The notes under the pieces were generated by a model. That model did no database searches. It had not been told where the DNA came from and saw only the letters and a program-made list of their open reading frames with translations. The position numbers and the translations under genes are program-made. From Pyxidicoccus trucidator (GTDB lineage: Bacteria > Myxococcota > Myxococcia > Myxococcales > Myxococcaceae), in NCBI RefSeq assembly GCF_010894435.1, contig NZ_JAAIXZ010000001.1, positions 1 through 64,000 on the forward strand: DNA of 64,000 bases. The letters are read 5' to 3'. Shown here piece by piece: positions 54,072 through 62,964 of the stretch (the stretch's first letter is position 1; every line of letters starts with the position of its first letter).

Positions 54072-54793
54072 GAACCTGCCTGATCCGCCTTGCCCGGGTC
54101 CTTCACCAGGTTGAGGTACATCTGCGCGCTCTTGTTATCCGGGCTGCGAGCCAGCACGTCCTCCCAGACCCGTACCGCCTCCGCCCGCCGCCCGGCCGAG
54201 TACAGCGCCACTCCATACTGGATGCTGCCCGGGATGAACGCCGGGTTCTGCGCGATGACCTGCTCGTACTCGACGATGGCCGCTTCGTTGTCCCCGGCGT
54301 CACGCAAGGCATTGCCCAGCTTGAGGCGGATGTCCACGAACTGCGGGCAAAGTCCGAGCGCGCGCCGGTACTCTTCAATCGCCTTCGCCCACGCGCCGCT
54401 GGAGGCGAAGACGTCGCCAATCTCGCCGTACATGTTGGCGATCTTCTTCTCGACGTAGGGGTCCAACTCGCCGGGGCCGCTCTTCTGCTGGGAGAGGGCG
54501 GCCTGGTAGACCTCCTTCGCCTCGGCGTACTTCCCCATGTCGTTGTAGATGACGGCCAGATTCAGGGCCGCCTCCGTGTACGCGGGGTTGAGCTGCAGCG
54601 CGGACTCGAAGGCGCGCTGCGCCCGGGCGAACTGGCCCTGGTCGTGGTAGATGATGCCGAGCATGTTGAACACGTCCGCGAAGGTCGGGTTCTGCTCGAC
54701 AATCTTCGCGAGGTATTGCTCGGCCTGGGCGTACTGCTTCTTCTCGAAGTAGCCGCGCCCGAGGGTCAGTAGCTGCTTGAGGGGCTCTTCCAT
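54068..54793 (-). CDS. TPR-repeat protein
   Basis: This 241-residue protein comprises about five tetratricopeptide repeats: RGYFEKKQYAQAEQYLAKI, MLGIIYHDQGQFARAQRAFE, AVIYNDMGKYAEAKEVYQ, YRRALGLCPQFVDIRLKLGN and VALYSAGRRAEAVRVWEDVL. There is no signal peptide, so it should be a cytoplasmic scaffold. Its stop overlaps the FHA gene start by 4 bp, which suggests the two proteins work together, perhaps with TPR presenting a partner to the FHA phospho-reader. It follows a short signal-anchor gene by 39 bp. The function is inferred only from domains. Confidence 0.88.
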   Translation of the reverse strand: MEEPLKQLLTLGRGYFEKKQYAQAEQYLAKIVEQNPTFADVFNMLGIIYHDQGQFARAQRAFESALQLNPAYTEAALNLAVIYNDMGKYAEAKEVYQAALSQQKSGPGELDPYVEKKIANMYGEIGDVFASSGAWAKAIEEYRRALGLCPQFVDIRLKLGNALRDAGDNEAAIVEYEQVIAQNPAFIPGSIQYGVALYSAGRRAEAVRVWEDVLARSPDNKSAQMYLNLVKDPGKADQAGS

Positions 54794-54832
54794 GAATCGG
54801 CCCGCCAGGGCCCTGCCTCCGAGGCGGCTAGC

Positions 54833-55537
54833 CTACATGAGCCCGGGCGAAAACAAGAATTCATCACCGTGAAGCGTCAGGGATAGTTGCCGCTCGCCCC
54901 GGGTGTCCACCGGCCGCTCCGGCAGCGCCCCCAGCAGGCGCCAGTGTTCGGTAACGACAGCGTCCTCCCGCTCCAGCCGGACGTACCAGGCCTCGGCCCG
55001 GTAGCCGCGCGCGCTCATCCTCCGCAGGGACTCCCACTCCGGCCCGCCCACGCCCGGGGTGCCCGGCCCCGCCAGCTTCGCCAGTGCGCTCGCGTCCGCC
55101 GCCTGGAGCGCCCGGCGCCGGGACTCCAGGGCCGTCACCACGGCCAGCAGCCGGGGCGCCGCGGTGCCCTCTGGCACCCAGTCCCCGTCCCTCACGACGA
55201 AGGGCACCCGCTCCACCCCGGCGGTGCCCACCTCGGTGGTGCCCAGGGTGCCATCGAAGTCGAGCGTGGCGTGGGCCTCCGCCCGCTTCGCGCCGGGCTC
55301 CACCACCACGGTGATGCGCGCGAAGCGGTGCTTGCGGGACTTCAGGGGGAGGTCGGAGCCGGGCACGGGCAGCGTCAGCCCGTCGGCCTCGGTCTCCTTG
55401 AGGGCGGTGATGATTTCCGCCTCGGGACCGGCCGCCGCGCCCAGGAAACGGGGGGCGAAGACGGCCAGGGTGGCGCCCAGCGCCAGGAAGACGATGAGGG
55501 CGCCGCCCAGGCGGCTCCACTCCTCGGTGGTCCTCAC
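54833..55537 (-). CDS. Hypothetical single-pass membrane protein
   Basis: This 234-residue protein has a hydrophobic segment at residues 11-30 (GALIVFLALGATLAVFAPRF), then a soluble extracytoplasmic part with VPGSDLPLKSRKHRFARITV, AHATLDFDGTLGTTEVGTAG and YVRLEREDAVVTEHWRLLG. I recognise no family. It overlaps the bamD stop (ATGA) and precedes the TPR gene by 39 bp, so translational coupling to the outer-membrane assembly gene is likely. A membrane-anchored periplasmic role is inferred. Shadow frames with higher alanine content were discarded. Confidence 0.7.
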   Translation of the reverse strand: MRTTEEWSRLGGALIVFLALGATLAVFAPRFLGAAAGPEAEIITALKETEADGLTLPVPGSDLPLKSRKHRFARITVVVEPGAKRAEAHATLDFDGTLGTTEVGTAGVERVPFVVRDGDWVPEGTAAPRLLAVVTALESRRRALQAADASALAKLAGPGTPGVGGPEWESLRRMSARGYRAEAWYVRLEREDAVVTEHWRLLGALPERPVDTRGERQLSLTLHGDEFLFSPGLM

Positions 55538-56310
55538 GGGCCCAGCATTCGCTGGGCACGCTCCGCGGCGGGCGTCCCAGGCAGGCGGCGCTGCACCTGG
55601 CGCAGCGTCTCCTCCGCCTTCTTCGGGTCATTCAGCTTCACGTAGGCCGAGTGGAGGTCGAAGAGGGCCTCCTCCTCATAGGGAGTGCCGGGGTAGCGAC
55701 GGAGGAGGGACTCCAGGCGCTGGGCCACGGCCTTCCACCGCTCGCGCTTCTGGTAGAAGCGGGCCACGTACAGCTCGTGCTCGGCCAGCCGCTTGCGGGC
55801 CTCGTCCGCGTGGGCCTTGGCCTCGTCGGCGAACTCGGACTTCGGGTACTGGCGCCGGAAGTCCTCCATGGCGAGCAGCGCGGCCTGGATTTCCCCCTGG
55901 TCCTTCTCCTCCGAGGGGGGCAGGGCGAAGAAGTCCGAGGGGTAGTCCTCCACGTGCGTGAGGGCGGAGCGGTAGGCGGCGTAGTCCACCTTGGCGTGCG
56001 TGGGGTGGAGCTTGATGAAGGACTCGTACAGGTCGCGCGCCTCGGGCCAGGCCTCGCGGGCGAAGTCCACGTCGGCCAGCTTCAGCTCCGCCTCGCGGGC
56101 GGCCTCCTGGTAGGGGAACTTCGCGCGGACGTACTCGAAGTACTTCTGGGCGCGGAGGAAGTCCTTGTTGTCCAGGGCCTCCACACCGAGCCGGAGGTTC
56201 TCCTCGGCGGCGTTGGCGTACTCGGGCTCACCGGCCTGTCCCGAGGTGAGGGACGCACAGCCGGAGGCAAGCAACAGGACGGCGGTCAGGAAGGCGACGG
56301 CGGAACGCAT
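55534..56310 (-). CDS. bamD: Outer-membrane assembly lipoprotein BamD (YfiO-like)
   Basis: I start this at ATG 56310 (MRSAVAFLTAVLLLASGC), which gives a lipobox signal and 258 residues; longer frames run into recX. The mature part contains TPR-like repeats: LRLGVEALDNKDFLRAQKYF, ELKLADVDFAREAWPEARDL, AAYRSALTHVEDYPSDFF, KSEFADEAKAHADEARKRL and LFDLHSAYVKLNDPKKAEE. BamD assists insertion of outer-membrane beta-barrels with BamA. It follows recX by 10 bp and overlaps the next gene by 4 bp. Other TPR lipoproteins cannot be excluded. Confidence 0.85.
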   Translation of the reverse strand: MRSAVAFLTAVLLLASGCASLTSGQAGEPEYANAAEENLRLGVEALDNKDFLRAQKYFEYVRAKFPYQEAAREAELKLADVDFAREAWPEARDLYESFIKLHPTHAKVDYAAYRSALTHVEDYPSDFFALPPSEEKDQGEIQAALLAMEDFRRQYPKSEFADEAKAHADEARKRLAEHELYVARFYQKRERWKAVAQRLESLLRRYPGTPYEEEALFDLHSAYVKLNDPKKAEETLRQVQRRLPGTPAAERAQRMLGP

Positions 56311-56320
56311 CTCCACCACG

Positions 56321-56827
56321 CTATTCGTCCGGACCGGAGGGGTCCAGCGAAGGTTCACCCAGTAGCCGGTGGATGACGTCTTCGGAGAAGCCCCGGCTGT
56401 CGAGAAGCCTGCCCGCGCGCGCCCGCTCCTTCGCGTCGAGCGGCCGGCCAAGCAACCCCCGCCCCTCCAGCACCGCGCGGGCCGTGGCCAGCGCGTCGAA
56501 CTCCTCCGCGCCGCTCGCCTGGGCCAGGGCCCGCCGGGCTGTCTCCTCCGGCAGCCCATGGGACTCCAGCCGCTGGAGCACGGCGCGCGGGCCCAGCCGG
56601 CCCTTGCGCAGCAGCGCGGCGGCGCGCTCCTGGGCGAAGCGCGCGTCGTCGAGGTAGCCCCAGCCCTGGACCCGCGCGAGCGCCTCCTCGCGCACCTTCT
56701 CCGAGAAGCCCTTGCGCTCCAGGGCGGCCTCCAATTCGTGGCGGCTGCGGGCGCGAACGGAGAGGAGCTTCACACAGGCGTCCGTGGCACGCCGGACAGC
56801 GTCGGGGCCTTCGTCCTCCGGATGCAT
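56321..56827 (-). CDS. recX: RecX family regulatory protein
   Basis: ATG 56827 (MHPEDEGPDAVRRATD) is preferred; the frame open to 56860 adds eleven residues without a ribosome site. The 168-residue helical protein has the RecX repeat pattern LLSVRARSRHELEAALERKG, VQGWGYLDDARFAQERAAAL, LGPRAVLQRLESHGLPE and ARAGRLLDSRGFSEDVI. RecX binds and inhibits RecA filaments. recA is not in this window; recX here leads a run with bamD. Its start faces the hypothetical gene at 56863, with only 35 bp between the two starts. Confidence 0.9.
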   Translation of the reverse strand: MHPEDEGPDAVRRATDACVKLLSVRARSRHELEAALERKGFSEKVREEALARVQGWGYLDDARFAQERAAALLRKGRLGPRAVLQRLESHGLPEETARRALAQASGAEEFDALATARAVLEGRGLLGRPLDAKERARAGRLLDSRGFSEDVIHRLLGEPSLDPSGPDE

Positions 56828-56862
56828 GGCGGGATACGTAGCATGTGGTAACAGGCCCAACC

Positions 56863-57600
56863 ATGCACCCCGTCCTCGCCCGCTTCCTTGCCGCCGATGC
56901 CGCCCGGGAGACGCTCCGCAAGCAGCAGTCCGGTGAAGCCCTGGCTCCCGACGAGCAGGCCTTCATCGACGCCGCCACCGCGCACCCCAAGCACCAGGGC
57001 GTGCTGCTCGGAGTCAGCGGCCGTGCCCTGTCCTCCGATGCCCAGGCGTCGCTGGTGCTGCTGGCCGCCCACGCCGCGGCCCGCTCCATGCGGGAGGACG
57101 CCGACCTGGCCGAGCCCACGCGCAAGGCCCGCGAGGCGCTCGCCGAGGAGGGCGCCAGCGAGGAGGAGGCGGACGCCTTCATCGCCTCCATCCTGCTGGA
57201 GGAGGCCTTCGGCTATGAGCAGGACGTGGACACCTTCGACGCCGAGTACGTGAAGGAGTCGCTGAACGAGGTGCCCGCGCTGGCCTCCCTCACCAAGGAG
57301 GCCGTGGACGCCCTCTTCCTCACCTTCGTGAAGGGCGCCGCCAACGACGCCGAGCGCAAGGTGCGCGAGGGCATGGCCCGCGCCCTCTTCGACATCGCGT
57401 GGTCGGAAGGGCCCGCCCCCATCAACCCCGAGCACATGGAAGCACTGCTCGACGCGGAGGTGGTGGACCGGCCCGAAGAGGAGCAGGAGGCCAAGGTGCA
57501 CGCCACCGCGCAGCTGCTCCAGGCGCTCTCCAAGGAGGGACTGGTGGGCCCGCTGCGCCTGTCACGGCTGCGGGCGCTGCTGGGTGAGGAGGACGCGTAG
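56863..57600 (+). CDS. Hypothetical all-helical acidic protein
   Basis: ATG 56863 (MHPVLARFLAADAARETL) gives 245 residues without signal or membrane segments. The composition is acidic and strongly helical, with EEEADAFIASILLEEAFGYE, EVPALASLTKEAVDALFL and LLDAEVVDRPEEEQEAKVHA. No family is recognised. The arrangement of repeated amphipathic helices suggests a TerB- or tellurite-type or HEAT-like fold, which is only an impression. It is divergent from recX across 35 bp and converges on the pilT-like gene, with a hairpin between them. Confidence 0.65.
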   Translation: MHPVLARFLAADAARETLRKQQSGEALAPDEQAFIDAATAHPKHQGVLLGVSGRALSSDAQASLVLLAAHAAARSMREDADLAEPTRKAREALAEEGASEEEADAFIASILLEEAFGYEQDVDTFDAEYVKESLNEVPALASLTKEAVDALFLTFVKGAANDAERKVREGMARALFDIAWSEGPAPINPEHMEALLDAEVVDRPEEEQEAKVHATAQLLQALSKEGLVGPLRLSRLRALLGEEDA

Positions 57601-57630
57601 CGGCGGAGCCAGCAACCCCGGCTCCACCGC
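57600..57630. terminator. Hairpin between convergent hypothetical and PilT genes
   Basis: GCGG-c-GGAGCC and GGCTCC-a-CCGC form a 10-pair stem with one internal mismatch and a 9-base loop that starts at the last base of the stop codon. Confidence 0.6.
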
Positions 57631-57639
57631 GTCAGCGCC

Positions 57640-59028
57640 TCAGAAGCGTTCGATCTGGAAGTCGTCGTCACCACCGGCGGCCGGCGCGGGTGCCGGAGCG
57701 GGCGGAGGCGTCGGCGGACGCGCGGCGGGCGCGGGCGGACGCGCGGCCGCGGGAGGCGGGCCGGCGGGACGCGGCGCACCGGCGGGCGCCGGAGCTCCCG
57801 GGCGCATGGCCTGGGCCACCGGAGCCGGCGTGGGCGTCGCCGGGGCGGGAGCCTGAGCCGCCGCCGGGGCCCCCTTCTGCGCGAAGGACGCGGAGCCGGG
57901 GATGGGGCGGGCGTCGCCGGGCTTGGCGTCGAAGTTGTCCCACTTCGAGTCGGACGTACCGCTGATGCCGGAGAAGCGCAGCGCGAAGTCGTCCGGGTTC
58001 GTGGCCTGGCGGTGGGCCTCTTCGTAGGTGACGAGCCCCTGGCGCACCAGGCTCATCAGGGACTGGTCGAAGGTCTGCATCCCGTACGAGTCCGTGCCCT
58101 GGGCAATGGCATCGTGGATCTCCTTCGTGCGGTCCTTGTCCTCGATGAGCTCGCGCACGCGGGCGGTGACGCGCAGCACCTCCACCGCGGCCACACGGCC
58201 CTTGCCGTCCGCGCGGGGCACGAGACGCTGGCTGACCACGCCCTTGAGCACGCTCGCGAGCTGCAGGCGCACCTGCTTCTGCTGGTGCGGGGGGAAGGCG
58301 GAGACGATGCGGTTGATGGTCTCCGTGGCGTCCAGCGTGTGCAGCGTGGACATGACGAGGTGGCCCGTCTCGGCCGCGTGCAGCGCCGTCTCAATCGTCT
58401 CGTGGTCTCGCATTTCGCCCACGAGGATGACGTCCGGGTCCTGCCGCAGCGCGCTCTTGAGAGCCTGCGCGAAGCTCATCGTGTCCACGCCCACCTCGCG
58501 CTGGTTCACGATGGAGCGCTTGTCGCGAATGAGGAACTCGATGGGGTCCTCAATCGTCATGATGTGGCTGGTCTCGTTGGCGTTGATGTGGTCGATCATC
58601 GCCGCCAGCGTGGTGGACTTGCCGGAGCCCGTGGTGCCCGTCACCAGGACGAGGCCGCGCTCCTCGCCACAGATTTTCGCGAGCACCTGGGGCAGCAGCA
58701 GGTCCTGCATCGTCATCACCTTGAAGGGGATGACGCGGAGGACGGCGCCCACCGTGCCGCGCTGCTGGAAGACGTTGACGCGGAAGCGGCCCAGGCCGGG
58801 GACTCCGTAGGCCAGGTCCACCTCGTTGCTCGACTTGAACTTCTCCTTCTGGAACTCGTTCATGATGCCGAAGGCCATGCGCGCCACCTCCTCCGGAGGG
58901 AGGCGGCGACCGTCCTTGAGCGGCACCAGCGAGCCGTCCACGCGGAACATCGGCGGGAGGCCAGCCTTGAGATGAATGTCGGAGGCACCGCCGCGCAGGG
59001 CGATCTGCAGAATCTCGTTCAGTTCCAT
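57640..59028 (-). CDS. PilT-family retraction ATPase with Pro/Ala-rich tail
   Basis: This 462-residue protein shows the PilT pattern: GGASDIHLKAGLPPMFRVDG near residue 14, Walker A LVTGTTGSGKSTTLAA near residue 128, the Asp box IMTIEDPIEFL, the His box STLHTLDATETINR and Walker B DVILVGEMRDHETI. Residues 375-462 form a long tail of Ala and Pro ending DDDFQIERF, absent from ordinary PilT (about 350 residues). PilT hydrolyses ATP to retract type IV pili, which drive social motility in Myxococcus. No other pil gene is adjacent, so this may be a paralogue rather than the main PilT. Confidence 0.9.
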   Translation of the reverse strand: MELNEILQIALRGGASDIHLKAGLPPMFRVDGSLVPLKDGRRLPPEEVARMAFGIMNEFQKEKFKSSNEVDLAYGVPGLGRFRVNVFQQRGTVGAVLRVIPFKVMTMQDLLLPQVLAKICGEERGLVLVTGTTGSGKSTTLAAMIDHINANETSHIMTIEDPIEFLIRDKRSIVNQREVGVDTMSFAQALKSALRQDPDVILVGEMRDHETIETALHAAETGHLVMSTLHTLDATETINRIVSAFPPHQQKQVRLQLASVLKGVVSQRLVPRADGKGRVAAVEVLRVTARVRELIEDKDRTKEIHDAIAQGTDSYGMQTFDQSLMSLVRQGLVTYEEAHRQATNPDDFALRFSGISGTSDSKWDNFDAKPGDARPIPGSASFAQKGAPAAAQAPAPATPTPAPVAQAMRPGAPAPAGAPRPAGPPPAAARPPAPAARPPTPPPAPAPAPAAGGDDDFQIERF

Positions 59029-59095
59029 GAGCGAGGAGGATGGTAGCAGAGCCCCGCGGCCTCAGGCGATGGCCCGCCAACCCCGGAAACGACAA

Positions 59096-59125
59096 CGGCG
59101 GAGGCCCCCGAGAGGACCTCCGCCG
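59096..59125 (-). terminator. Terminator after rpsI
   Basis: CGGCGGAGG and CCTCCGCCG pair perfectly over 9 bp, 28 bp beyond the rpsI stop, followed on the minus strand by TTGTCGTTT. Confidence 0.8.
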
Positions 59126-59153
59126 CGAAGACAACCAAGCAGCCGAGTTCGAC

Positions 59154-59555
59154 TTAGCGCTTGGAGAACTGGAACCGGCGACGCGCGCCCGGCTGACCGT
59201 ACTTCTTGCGCTCGACCGCGCGAGCATCGCGGGTGAGGAAGCCGGCCTTCTTCAGCGCCGGACGGAACTCCGGGTTGAAGGAGCACAGCGCACGGGCGAT
59301 ACCGTGACGGATGGCGCCGGCCTGGCCGGAGAGACCGCCGCCCTTCACGTTGACCGTGATGTCCAGCTTGCCCTTCTGCTCGAGGATGTCGAGGGGCTGG
59401 TTGAGCACCATCTTCGAGGTCTCACGACCGAAGTAGGCGTTGAGCTCGCGACCGTTGACGGTGACCTGGCCGGTGCCGGGACGAATCCAGACACGGGCGG
59501 TGGCCTCCTTGCGGCGGCCGGTGGCGTAGAAACCGAGTTCTTGATGGATGGCCAT
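59154..59555 (-). CDS. rpsI: 30S ribosomal protein S9
   Basis: This 133-residue protein has [18 protein letters not shown], the internal [20 protein letters not shown] near residue 70 and the Arg-rich end [18 protein letters not shown], whose terminal Lys-Arg contacts tRNA in the P site of the 30S subunit. It follows rplM by 14 bp in the standard L13-S9 operon, ends before a terminator, and is normal in length. There are no unusual substitutions visible. Shared translation control through L13 is known in other bacteria. Confidence 0.97.
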   Translation of the reverse strand: MAIHQELGFYATGRRKEATARVWIRPGTGQVTVNGRELNAYFGRETSKMVLNQPLDILEQKGKLDITVNVKGGGLSGQAGAIRHGIARALCSFNPEFRPALKKAGFLTRDARAVERKKYGQPGARRRFQFSKR

Positions 59556-59569
59556 GGACGTTGTCTCCT

Positions 59570-60016
59570 TTACGCCTCAACCTCAAACGCGGACGGCTTC
59601 TGGGCCGCGTGAGGATGGGTGTCACCCACGTAGACCTTCAGCTTCGTCATCATCTGCCGACCGAGCGCGTTGCGGGGCAGCATGCGACGCACGGCGTTGA
59701 TGACGATGTCCTCGGGGTGACGCTGGCGGAGCTTCTCCAGGTTGGTGATCTTCAAGCCGCCGGGAAAACCAGCACGTGAGTGCCGGTAGTACATCTTGTC
59801 CTGCTCCTTCGTCCCCGTCACCTTCACCTTTTCGGCGTTGATGACGACGACGTGGTCGCCGGTATCGATGGACGGCGTGTAGATGGCCTTGTGCTTACCC
59901 TTCAGCAGGGTGGCAATCTGGCTCGCCGCGCGGCCCAGCACCTTGTCGGACACGTCAATGACGTGCCACTGGCGCTTGATGTCCCCAGCCTTCGCGCTGT
60001 AGGTCTTCTGCGACAT
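59570..60016 (-). CDS. rplM: 50S ribosomal protein L13
   Basis: ATG 60016 ([16 protein letters not shown]) has GGAG upstream; the frame to 60088 is not conserved. The 148-residue protein has the L13 pattern [54 protein letters not shown] and [20 protein letters not shown]13 is an early 50S assembly protein. It leads the rplM-rpsI operon behind a promoter candidate with a leader of about 109 nt, which could hold an L13 autoregulatory structure. That role is inference. Confidence 0.97.
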   Translation of the reverse strand: MSQKTYSAKAGDIKRQWHVIDVSDKVLGRAASQIATLLKGKHKAIYTPSIDTGDHVVVINAEKVKVTGTKEQDKMYYRHSRAGFPGGLKITNLEKLRQRHPEDIVINAVRRMLPRNALGRQMMTKLKVYVGDTHPHAAQKPSAFEVEA

Positions 60017-60131
60017 TTCTTTGCACTCCAGACTTCTCGCGGTCGCCGTGTGCATGCCAGGGACCGCTGCTCGTGCCAAACCAACCACGGGTCCGCCGTG
60101 AAAACTCCACGATGGCCCGGAAAGGCCGACC

Positions 60132-60160
60132 GTCCTAGTGGGTGCGGAGGATCAAGTCAA
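60132..60160 (-). promoter_or_regulatory. Candidate promoter of rplM-rpsI
   Basis: On the minus strand TTGACT (60160-60155) and TAGGAC (60137-60132) have 17-bp spacing, upstream of a leader of about 109 nt. Confidence 0.5.
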
Positions 60161-60278
60161 GGTCGCCGCGCACCTCCCGTCCGGATTACCCACCCCACGG
60201 GGCTGGCGGGCCTCTCCGGCCGGGCCTCGGGAGGGCCTCCGCGCCCCCTCCGGGGACGGCCTCGGGCGGAGCGCTCCC

Positions 60279-62339
60279 CTACCCGGCCGCTCCGCCTGAC
60301 GGGCCGGCGCTGCCCGCCTGGGGCTTCTTGAAGCGCTCCTTCAGGTTGGCGAAGAAGTTCTTCTCCTCCGTGGTGGGAGGCCCCTGACGCGGCGCGTCCA
60401 TGTCCACCACCTCCACCACCTCCGGGGGGAGGTCCTCCAGGAAGCGCGAGGGGGTGCGGGGCACCTCCTTGCCGCGCTTGGTCCGGACGTTGGAGCGGGT
60501 GAGGTACAGCAATTCCTTGGCGCGGGTGATGCCCACGTAGCAGAGGCGCCGCTCCTCCTCGAGGTTCTGCGGCTCGCCCTGCATGCCGCCGTGGGGCATC
60601 AGGTCCTCCTCCATGCCGATGAAGAAGACGAGCCGGTACTCCAGGCCCTTCGAGGCGTGCACGGTCATCAGCGTGACGCGCTTGTTGCCCCCGGGCACCT
60701 CCTCCTCTTCCTGGCGCGTGTCCAGGCTCAGGCGGTTGAGGTAGGTGAGGAGGCTGGCCTTGGGGCCCTCGCGCTTCTCGAAGTTCTCCAGCGAGTTGAG
60801 GACGCCGTCCACGCTCTTGAGCTTCTTGTCGGCGATGGTGGAGGAGGTGGCGAGCGCGCGCGTGGCCTCGCGGAAGCCAATCTCCTCCAGCAGCTTGCGC
60901 GTCGCCAGGGCCAGCTGGCCGTGCTCGTACGCGGCCCGGTAGCGCTCGATGAGGTCCACGAACTCCAGCACCTTGCCCCCGGCGCTCGGCGGCAGGTCCT
61001 CGTACGCATCGGCCTTGCGCATCGCCGTCCACAGCGTGACGCCCTCGCCCCGGGCGTGGACGTTCAGCCGCTCCATCGTCACGTCGCCGATGCCGCGCGA
61101 CGGCACGTTGACGATGCGCATGAGCGAGATTTCGTCCAGCTTGTTCACGATGACCTTGAAGTACGCGATGACGTCCTTCACCTCGCGCCGGTCGAAGAAC
61201 TCGCTGCCGCCCACCACCTCGTAGGGGATGCCCTTCTCGCGCAGCAGCTCCTCCACGGGGCGGGACTGGCCGTTGGTGCGGTAGAGCACGGCGATGTCGT
61301 CCGCGGGCACACCCAGGGAGATGTGCTTCTGGATTTCGTGCGCGACGAAGCGAGCCTCCTCCTCGTCGTTGGGGCAGCTGACCACCTTCACCTTCGGCCC
61401 CCCCGCGCGGTCGGTCCACATCTGCTTGGCCTTGCGCTCGGGGTTCTTCGCGATGACGGCGTTGGCCGCGTCCAGCACCGTCTGGACGGAGCGGTAGTTC
61501 TGCTCCAGCCGCACCTCCTTGCCTCCGGGGAAGAAGCGGTCGAAGTCGAGGATGTTGCGTACCTCGGCGCCGCGCCACGAGTAGATGCACTGGTCGTCGT
61601 CGCCCACCGCGCACACGTTGCGCGACTCGCCGGCCAGCAGCTTGAGCAGCTCCAGCTGGGCGGTGTTGGTGTCCTGGAACTCGTCCACCAGCAGGTAGCG
61701 GAAGCGCTTGGTGTACTTGGCGTACAGGTCCGGAAACTCGCGCAGCAGGCGCGCGGGCAGGAGCAGCAGGTCGTCGAAGTCCACCGAGCCCTGCGCCTTC
61801 AGCGCGAGCTGGTAGTCCGGGTAGACGAGGTGGGTGATGAGGTCGTAGTCGTCGCCAATGCCCTCCGGCTTGGGCTCGGGCGTCTTGCCCGAGTTCTTCG
61901 CCTTGGAGATGAGCGTGAGCACCTTGCGCGCGTCGAAGGCGCGGTCGTCGATTTTGTGCTCGCGCATGGCGCGGCGGATGTTGGCCAGCTGGTCGCCCAT
62001 GTCGGCGATGGCGAACTTCTTCGGCCAGCCCAGGCGGTGGATGTCCTCGCGGAGCACCTCCGCGCCAAAGGCGTGGAAGGTGCACACCAGCACGCCCTGC
62101 GCGCGCGGCCCGGCCATGTGGACCAGGCGCTCCTTCATCTCCGTGGCCGCCTTGTTGGTGAAGGTGACGGCGAGCACGTTGCGGGCCATGAGGTGGCCCG
62201 GCCGCTCGTTCAGCAGGTGGACGATGCGGTGGGTGATGACGCGAGTCTTGCCGCTGCCAGCGCCCGCCAGCACGAGCAGCGGCCCCTGGAGGGTAACCAC
62301 GGCCTCGCGCTGCGGAGGGTTGAGCTTCGAGAGGTCCAT
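60279..62339 (-). CDS. UvrD/Rep/PcrA-type ATP-dependent DNA helicase
   Basis: ATG 62339 (MDLSKLNPPQREAVV) gives 686 residues with AAGG upstream. It has Q-motif and Walker A LVLAGAGSGKTRVITHRI near residue 24, motif Ia VTFTNKAATEM, motif II VDEFQDTNTAQ, motif III GDDDQCIYSWRGA, motif IV EQNYRSVQTVLDAANA and C-terminal motifs VTLMTVHASKGLEY and RRLCYVGITRAKELLYL. It unwinds DNA 3' to 5' in repair or replication restart. The C-terminal Pro/Ala-rich tail (SGGAAG) is disordered. Which of UvrD, Rep or PcrA it represents is not decided by the motifs. Confidence 0.95.
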   Translation of the reverse strand: MDLSKLNPPQREAVVTLQGPLLVLAGAGSGKTRVITHRIVHLLNERPGHLMARNVLAVTFTNKAATEMKERLVHMAGPRAQGVLVCTFHAFGAEVLREDIHRLGWPKKFAIADMGDQLANIRRAMREHKIDDRAFDARKVLTLISKAKNSGKTPEPKPEGIGDDYDLITHLVYPDYQLALKAQGSVDFDDLLLLPARLLREFPDLYAKYTKRFRYLLVDEFQDTNTAQLELLKLLAGESRNVCAVGDDDQCIYSWRGAEVRNILDFDRFFPGGKEVRLEQNYRSVQTVLDAANAVIAKNPERKAKQMWTDRAGGPKVKVVSCPNDEEEARFVAHEIQKHISLGVPADDIAVLYRTNGQSRPVEELLREKGIPYEVVGGSEFFDRREVKDVIAYFKVIVNKLDEISLMRIVNVPSRGIGDVTMERLNVHARGEGVTLWTAMRKADAYEDLPPSAGGKVLEFVDLIERYRAAYEHGQLALATRKLLEEIGFREATRALATSSTIADKKLKSVDGVLNSLENFEKREGPKASLLTYLNRLSLDTRQEEEEVPGGNKRVTLMTVHASKGLEYRLVFFIGMEEDLMPHGGMQGEPQNLEEERRLCYVGITRAKELLYLTRSNVRTKRGKEVPRTPSRFLEDLPPEVVEVVDMDAPRQGPPTTEEKNFFANLKERFKKPQAGSAGPSGGAAG

Positions 62340-62373
62340 TGCGCGCGGGCCTTGGATACCCTTTGATTCGTCC

Positions 62374-62934
62374 GTGCGCGACTTCTTCCGCCGGCTCTCC
62401 GCCGTTTTCCTCGCGCTCGGCGCGGGCACGGGTTGCCTCGACAACGGTAGCGCCCCGTCGGAGGTGGCACCCTCCGTGCCAGCGGCGAGCGCGCCGTGCG
62501 TGTACTTCAAACAGCTGGCACCCTTCCTGCCGGAGCACCTGGACGGCTTCACCGTGGCGCGCACCGAGGGCTCCACCGGGAAGTACGGCGAGGTATCCGT
62601 CTCCGAGGCCGAGCGGCTCTTCACGCGAGGTGAGGGACGCGAGGTGAAGGTGCGCATCGTGGACACCACGATGGGGGACAAGATTGGCAAGGCCATCCGC
62701 GAGGCCGCCGACCGGGCCAAGGGCCGGGACTCGAGCGACCCCGCGGCCCCCATCCATTGGGGGGACACCGTGGGCTTCGTGAGGTACGACGCGGAGGAGT
62801 CGCTGGCCGAGGCCAACCTCCTGGTCGGGGACCGCTTCGTGGTGGCCGTCACCAGCCGGGGCTTCCCGGGTACCGTGGAGGTGCGGCGGGTGGCACGTGG
62901 CATCGACCTGGCCGGGCTCGCCCGGCTGCAGTGA
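62374..62934 (+). CDS. Hypothetical lipoprotein
   Basis: GTG 62374 (VRDFFRRLSAVFLAL) gives 186 residues with a signal peptide ending ALGAGTGC, a lipobox-like end. The mature protein has APCVYFKQLAPFLPEHLDGF, YGEVSVSEAERLFTR, VKVRIVDTTMGDKIGKAIRE and LLVGDRFVVAVTSRGFPGTV, with no family I recognise. It is divergent from the helicase by 34 bp and is followed 30 bp later by the CxxC-repeat gene on the same strand, which suggests an operon. Periplasmic location is inferred from the signal. Confidence 0.75.
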   Translation: MRDFFRRLSAVFLALGAGTGCLDNGSAPSEVAPSVPAASAPCVYFKQLAPFLPEHLDGFTVARTEGSTGKYGEVSVSEAERLFTRGEGREVKVRIVDTTMGDKIGKAIREAADRAKGRDSSDPAAPIHWGDTVGFVRYDAEESLAEANLLVGDRFVVAVTSRGFPGTVEVRRVARGIDLAGLARLQ

Positions 62935-62964
62935 GCCTGAGACAATGAGCAAGGAGCGTCCCTG

